This document shows, piece by piece, positions 60,652 to 64,000 of a stretch of DNA of 64,000 nucleotides. Within the stretch, counting starts at the first letter, position 1; each line of letters opens with the position of its first letter. The DNA is from Chitinophaga niastensis (GTDB lineage Bacteria; Bacteroidota; Bacteroidia; Chitinophagales; Chitinophagaceae): positions 372,001-436,000 of the forward strand of contig NZ_PYAW01000001.1 of the NCBI RefSeq assembly GCF_003014755.1. The letters are read 5' to 3'. Made by a program: the position numbers and the translations under genes. Under the pieces are notes generated by a model, which worked only from the letters and a program-made list of their open reading frames with translations, searched no databases and had not been told where the DNA came from.

Positions 60652-61404
60652 ATGATAAAGGCAGTTATAATAGATGATGAGAGAAACAGCCGGGATATTA
60701 TTGCGTTAATGCTGGAAAAATATTGCCCGCAGATCACTATTGCCGACATGGCCTCAGATTGTGAAGATGGCATTAACAAAATTAAAAAACACCGGCCGGA
60801 ATTGGTATTCCTGGATCTGGAGATGCCGGACGGAACCGGGTTTGACGTACTTATGGGTACGCTGCCGGACATTCCTTTTGAGGCTGTTTTTGTAACTGCT
60901 TTTGAAAAGAAATTTCTGCATGTGATCCGTTTCAGTGATGTGGAACTAATACTAAAACCTATAGATAAACAAAGTTTGCTGCAAGCTGTATCCCTTATTA
61001 CGGAACGAATAGCAGCCGGCAACAATAAAGAAAGGTACCAGGTATTGCTGGAAAATTTCAACAACAGCAAACACGTATCCTGGAAGTTATTGATTCCGGA
61101 CACTAACGGAGAGGCACACACGATCAACATCCTTGCTATAGATTACCTGGAAGCACAAACAGAAAATTGCTTCTTCCGTTTAAGCTCCGGCGTACTCATT
61201 TCTGCTGCGCGACCGTTCCGCTACTATGCTGATCTCTTTACTTCCCTTCGTTTCTACCAGATCAATAATTCACAAATGGTTCAGTTGTCCAACATCAGTC
61301 ATGTGAATGCAGCTACCAGTAAAGTAGTGCTCAAAAGCGGGATAGTGCTGGATATTACCGAAAGAAGACAACGGGACCTGATTACTAAAATGACGCATAG
61401 ATAA
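60652..61404 (+). CDS. LytTR response regulator
   Basis: A 250-residue protein with a receiver domain (about 1-115; acidic pair Asp9-Asp10, phospho-acceptor Asp55 in FLDLEMPDG, Lys in LILKPIDKQ) and a LytTR DNA-binding domain (about 140-245, with NISHVNAATSKVVLKSG). It should bind DNA as a dimer after phosphorylation by the kinase 37 bp upstream. The targets are not known. Confidence 0.95.
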   Translation: MIKAVIIDDERNSRDIIALMLEKYCPQITIADMASDCEDGINKIKKHRPELVFLDLEMPDGTGFDVLMGTLPDIPFEAVFVTAFEKKFLHVIRFSDVELILKPIDKQSLLQAVSLITERIAAGNNKERYQVLLENFNNSKHVSWKLLIPDTNGEAHTINILAIDYLEAQTENCFFRLSSGVLISAARPFRYYADLFTSLRFYQINNSQMVQLSNISHVNAATSKVVLKSGIVLDITERRQRDLITKMTHR

Positions 61405-61417
61405 TAGTAGCTACTAC

Positions 61418-61441
61418 GTGTAATAATCCCCGTTATTACAC
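61418..61441 (+). terminator. Intrinsic terminator of the LytS/LytTR operon
   Basis: GTGTAATAA pairs with TTATTACAC (9 perfect pairs) around a 6-nt loop, 14 bp after the LytTR stop. A T-rich stretch with a run of six T follows after a few bases. Confidence 0.75.
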
Positions 61442-61581
61442 ATTTTCAATTTTTTGAGCTTCCTCTTTTCGATTTATTCAATGCAGAGCACCTGTTTTTT
61501 TACGGGACGCGTTTTCCTGCCTGTTTTTTTCTTTTTTGATTTAATGCGCGGAGAATACGTAACAATTATTTAACAAAAAAA

Positions 61582-61612
61582 TTTGCTTGAATTACTTTTG
61601 ATTGTACTTTTG
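61582..61612 (+). promoter_or_regulatory. Consensus promoter for tetR
   Basis: TTTG (61582-61585) and TACTTTTG (61605-61612) are exactly 19 bases apart, a perfect Bacteroidota promoter. Transcription would begin near 61619, at the left half of the inverted repeat below. Confidence 0.85.
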
Positions 61613-61618
61613 ACCCGT

Positions 61619-61652
61619 GAAACAAAATAGTCAGACAGTCAAATTTTGTTTC
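61619..61652 (+). promoter_or_regulatory. Probable TetR operator
   Basis: Perfect 10-bp inverted repeat GAAACAAAAT (61619-61628) and ATTTTGTTTC (61643-61652) around 14 bases holding a partial direct repeat (AGTCAGACAGTC). It overlaps the predicted transcription start and lies 11 bp before the tetR ATG, as expected for autorepression. Confidence 0.7.
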
Positions 61653-61663
61653 CAACCACACCT

Positions 61664-62290
61664 ATGGCAGAACAGGATCAGAAACGTACAATGATACTGG
61701 AAGCGGCTTTGAAGCGCTTTAAGCGGTTCGGCTTGTCTAAAACTACCATGGAGGAGATTGCCAGGGATCTGGAAATTTCCAAAGGCTCTTTGTATTATTA
61801 TTTTTCAGATAAGGAATCCATATATGTAGCAGTAGTGGAGCAAATGATAGCAGATTGTTTCTTTGATATGTCTGCATATGTAGAAGAAGCACCGTCTGTA
61901 ACCGCTATCATGGACCGTTACCTGGAGCTGAAAGAAAAAATGCTCCTGGAATATCACTTTCTGTTTGGTATAAACGAATGGATTAAGGATGTACCATCCA
62001 CCCTGATGCGGCAAACAATTGAACTGCTGCAACAAGTAGAAATTTCTTTCCTTTCTGCTACCATCACCAAAGGAGTAAACAACGGTGAACTCAATGAGGA
62101 CACGGATGCAGAGCATACTGCACAACTCCTGGTAAATGTATTATTCGGTTTATGGGTAATATGGTGTAAGTGGCAGGCATCGTGTTTTGATCCGCACGAC
62201 AAAAAAGTGCTCCGGTGCTTTATGGATCGCGAAAAACAAGTACTCACCATTTTTTTTAATGGGCTAAGATATCGACCAGCATTCAACTAA
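61664..62290 (+). CDS. TetR/AcrR family regulator
   Basis: About 208 residues from ATG 61664 (MAEQDQKRTMILEAALKRF). The helix-turn-helix is EEIARDLEISKGSLYYYFSDKESIY, followed by a mainly helical ligand-binding domain. It lies alone upstream of an outer-membrane barrel gene on the same strand and has a consensus promoter with a palindrome over the start. Ligand and other targets unknown. Confidence 0.92.
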   Translation: MAEQDQKRTMILEAALKRFKRFGLSKTTMEEIARDLEISKGSLYYYFSDKESIYVAVVEQMIADCFFDMSAYVEEAPSVTAIMDRYLELKEKMLLEYHFLFGINEWIKDVPSTLMRQTIELLQQVEISFLSATITKGVNNGELNEDTDAEHTAQLLVNVLFGLWVIWCKWQASCFDPHDKKVLRCFMDREKQVLTIFFNGLRYRPAFN

Positions 62291-62364
62291 GAATGGCTAA
62301 GATCTATGTAGAAGAATCAATGACACACAGGAATAGTTTTAATGAATATTTAAATTAACGAAAG

Positions 62365-62970
62365 ATGAAAAAGTTGATTGTATTGGCCGCAGTAGCACTG
62401 TTCGGCACACAAGTAGCAAAGGCTCAGTTTTCAAAAGGCGATGTAATTTTAGGTGGTAACGTGAATGTTTCTACTAAATCAGACAAAGTTAAAGGCGCAG
62501 ACAGCAAAACAACCACCACTAATTTCGGTATCAGCCCTAAAGTTGGTGTAGCACTGAATCCTAACTGGGTAATTGGTGTATTTGCAAAAACAGCATTCGG
62601 TTTTGATAAAGACTTAGCTGGCACAAAAACCAAAACATATGATATCACTCCGGGTGTTTTTGTTCGTAACTATCATATGATTGGTCAAAGCAAATTTGCA
62701 TTCTTTGCTGAAGCAAATGCTGGTTACCGTTTTGGTCAGAAAAAAGTTGCAGATACTAAAACTGATACTTACAATGGTTTCTCTGTAAATGTATTACCAG
62801 GTATTACTTACTTCGTTACCAAACATTTCATGGTAGAAGGTGCATTTGGTGGTTTGAGCTATGCTTACGACCAACATAAAGCTGAAGCAACAGGTGTTAA
62901 AACCAACACTAGTAGCTTTGATTTTAACTTCCCTAAAGAATTCTCTCTGGGTGTTAACTGGATATTCTAA
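62365..62970 (+). CDS. Outer-membrane beta-barrel protein
   Basis: A 201-residue protein with a signal peptide (about 1-20, cleavage after AKAQ) and alternating beta strands (VILGGNVNVST; FGISPKVGVAL; FVRNYHMIG; FSLGVNWIF) ending in the C-terminal aromatic, typical of small OmpW/OmpA-like porins. The Thr/Lys-rich turns suggest an 8-stranded barrel. It is 74 bp downstream of tetR; regulation by it is possible. It is followed by an intrinsic terminator. Confidence 0.82.
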   Translation: MKKLIVLAAVALFGTQVAKAQFSKGDVILGGNVNVSTKSDKVKGADSKTTTTNFGISPKVGVALNPNWVIGVFAKTAFGFDKDLAGTKTKTYDITPGVFVRNYHMIGQSKFAFFAEANAGYRFGQKKVADTKTDTYNGFSVNVLPGITYFVTKHFMVEGAFGGLSYAYDQHKAEATGVKTNTSSFDFNFPKEFSLGVNWIF

Positions 62971-63021
62971 GCATCAGATGATGTTTTATGTAAGATAGTT
63001 ATAAGGTTATATGGATTGGAT

Positions 63022-63056
63022 AAATCCCGTTCCGGCGCTGCCAGAACGGGATTTTT
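63022..63056 (+). terminator. Terminator of the barrel protein gene
   Basis: AAATCCCGTTC (63022-63032) pairs with GAACGGGATTT (63044-63054) around an 11-nt loop, followed by T. It lies about 50 bp past the stop. Confidence 0.9.
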
Positions 63057-63109
63057 GCTTTCACCCGGTTCAGCAGCAGCGGAAAAAAATTGCTGGTAAA
63101 TCTCTGCAT

Positions 63110-63145
63110 AAAAAAATCCCGCCCGGAATAACCGGAGCGGGATTC
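63110..63145 (-). terminator. Terminator of rho
   Basis: On the minus strand AATCCCGCTCCGG pairs with CCGGGCGGGATT around a short loop and is followed by a T run. It lies about 20 bp after the rho stop codon. Confidence 0.88.
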
Positions 63146-63164
63146 TTTTAATTATCTCTACTGA

Positions 63165-64000
63165 TTAGCTATTCATAGAAATCAGGAATTCTTCATTGCT
63201 CTTAGTACCACGCATATGCTGCAGCATGAAGTGCATAGACTCATCTGTATTCATATCTCCCAGGTGATTACGCAGGATATGGATACGTTTCAGGGAATCT
63301 TTATCCAGCAACAGATCATCACGGCGGGTAGAAGATGCGGAAACATCGATAGCCGGGAAGATACGTTTGTTAGCCAGTTTACGATCCAGCAACAGTTCCA
63401 TGTTACCGGTACCTTTAAACTCTTCGAAGATTACCTCATCCATTTTGGAACCGGTATCAATCAATGCAGTAGCCAGGATAGTGAGTGAACCACCATGTTC
63501 AATTTTGCGTGCAGCACCAAAGAATTGTTTAGGTTTCTGCATAGCGTTGGCTTCCACACCACCACTCAATACTTTACCGGATGCAGGTGCCACGGTATTG
63601 TGTGCTCTGGCCAAACGTGTAATGGAATCCAGCAGGATCACTACATCGTGTCCGCACTCTACCAGGCGTTTTGCTTTTTGCAATGCGATGGCAGATACTT
63701 TCACGTGTTTTTCAGCAGGTTCATCGAAAGTAGAAGCAATAACTTCTGCTTTCACACTACGTTCCATATCTGTTACCTCTTCCGGACGTTCATCTATCAG
63801 TACTACCATCAGATAAATTTCAGGATGGTTGGTAGCGATAGCATTGGCCACTTCTTTCAGCAACATGGTTTTACCTACCTTGGGTTGCGCAACAATGAGT
63901 CCACGCTGACCTTTACCGATAGGCGTAAACATATCCATGATACGCGTAGAGTAGTTATTGGAAGTAGTTGTTAATCTTAATTTTTCGAAAGGAAACAATG
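63165..64000 (-). CDS. rho: Transcription termination factor Rho (C-terminal part, runs off the right edge)
   Basis: The frame is open at the window edge; the first 278 or so residues from the right are visible. They cover the RecA-like ATPase: Walker [36 protein letters not shown], the Walker B region [19 protein letters not shown], and the Q/R-loop [21 protein letters not shown]. Rho is the hexameric helicase that ends transcription. The N-terminal RNA-binding domain lies outside. Its own intrinsic terminator follows. Confidence 0.96.
   Translation of the reverse strand, partial: LFPFEKLRLTTTSNNYSTRIMDMFTPIGKGQRGLIVAQPKVGKTMLLKEVANAIATNHPEIYLMVVLIDERPEEVTDMERSVKAEVIASTFDEPAEKHVKVSAIALQKAKRLVECGHDVVILLDSITRLARAHNTVAPASGKVLSGGVEANAMQKPKQFFGAARKIEHGGSLTILATALIDTGSKMDEVIFEEFKGTGNMELLLDRKLANKRIFPAIDVSASSTRRDDLLLDKDSLKRIHILRNHLGDMNTDESMHFMLQHMRGTKSNEEFLISMNS

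Overview
The window is a chromosomal stretch from a Bacteroidota bacterium, most likely a Chitinophagaceae member close to Chitinophaga. The evidence is the gene families present: an ECF sigma / FecR / SusC trio, GldC, DUF6089, DUF4290, DUF5522, IPExxxVDY and DUF6934 proteins, tandem OmpH/Skp chaperones next to BamA, and promoters of the Bacteroidota form TTTG-N19-TAnnTTTG. Most genes are housekeeping and form short collinear runs. There is no phage, CRISPR array or insertion sequence.

Layout. 1-2.6 kb (minus): a cell-surface signalling cassette (ECF sigma, FecR anti-sigma, 5' part of a SusC-type TonB receptor). 2.7-14.5 kb (minus): the CtpA-type protease, YidD, RnpA and L34 group, then the envelope cluster CBS protein, POTRA/Omp85 protein, NAD kinase, DUF6089 barrel, UppS, BamA and two Skp chaperones. 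14.6-21.8 kb (minus): hydrolases, CvpA, YqeY, GldC, two glycosyltransferases, a lipoprotein and an oligopeptide ABC permease. 22-34 kb (mixed strands): acyl-CoA dehydrogenase, cell-wall amidase, a GCPII-like M28 peptidase, a CMD protein, KorB, LysE, GH3, an inositol monophosphatase and ThiL. 34.2-44.1 kb (minus): a GT39-type transferase, NagA, VOC protein, omega-amidase-like protein, RecX, PcrA/UvrD, desaturase, ECF sigma and HdeD. 44.8-52.5 kb (minus): M28 peptidase, RpiB, TatC, a CNNM/CBS protein, Gmk, MurA and DUF4290. 52.6-64 kb: a broken SDR gene, hydrolase, Trp dioxygenase family protein, Lrp regulator, an unusual tRNA-like RNA, a DUF6934 cassette, TrmB/DUF5522/ATL, IPExxxVDY, PCD, a LytS/LytTR two-component pair, TetR, an outer-membrane barrel and the C-terminal part of Rho.

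The most unusual items are not ordinary genes. First, at 55494-55636 there is a 143-nt RNA gene with a complete tRNA-Leu-like D arm, anticodon arm, T arm and acceptor stem, but a 74-nt variable region; it has its own consensus promoter and intrinsic terminator. Second, rnpA has no ATG, GTG, TTG or CTG start upstream of its conserved N-terminus and seems to begin at ATA. Third, many intergenic gaps hold long hairpins built from short (7-8 nt) tandem units in several sequence classes; the ends of the TAGCTTT class repeatedly supply the TAG stop codon of the flanking gene. Fourth, a probable 168-nt small RNA lies upstream of tatC. Fifth, MurA carries Asp where the fosfomycin-target Cys normally is.

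All calls come from reading the sequence and recalled family knowledge; no database search or folding program was run.
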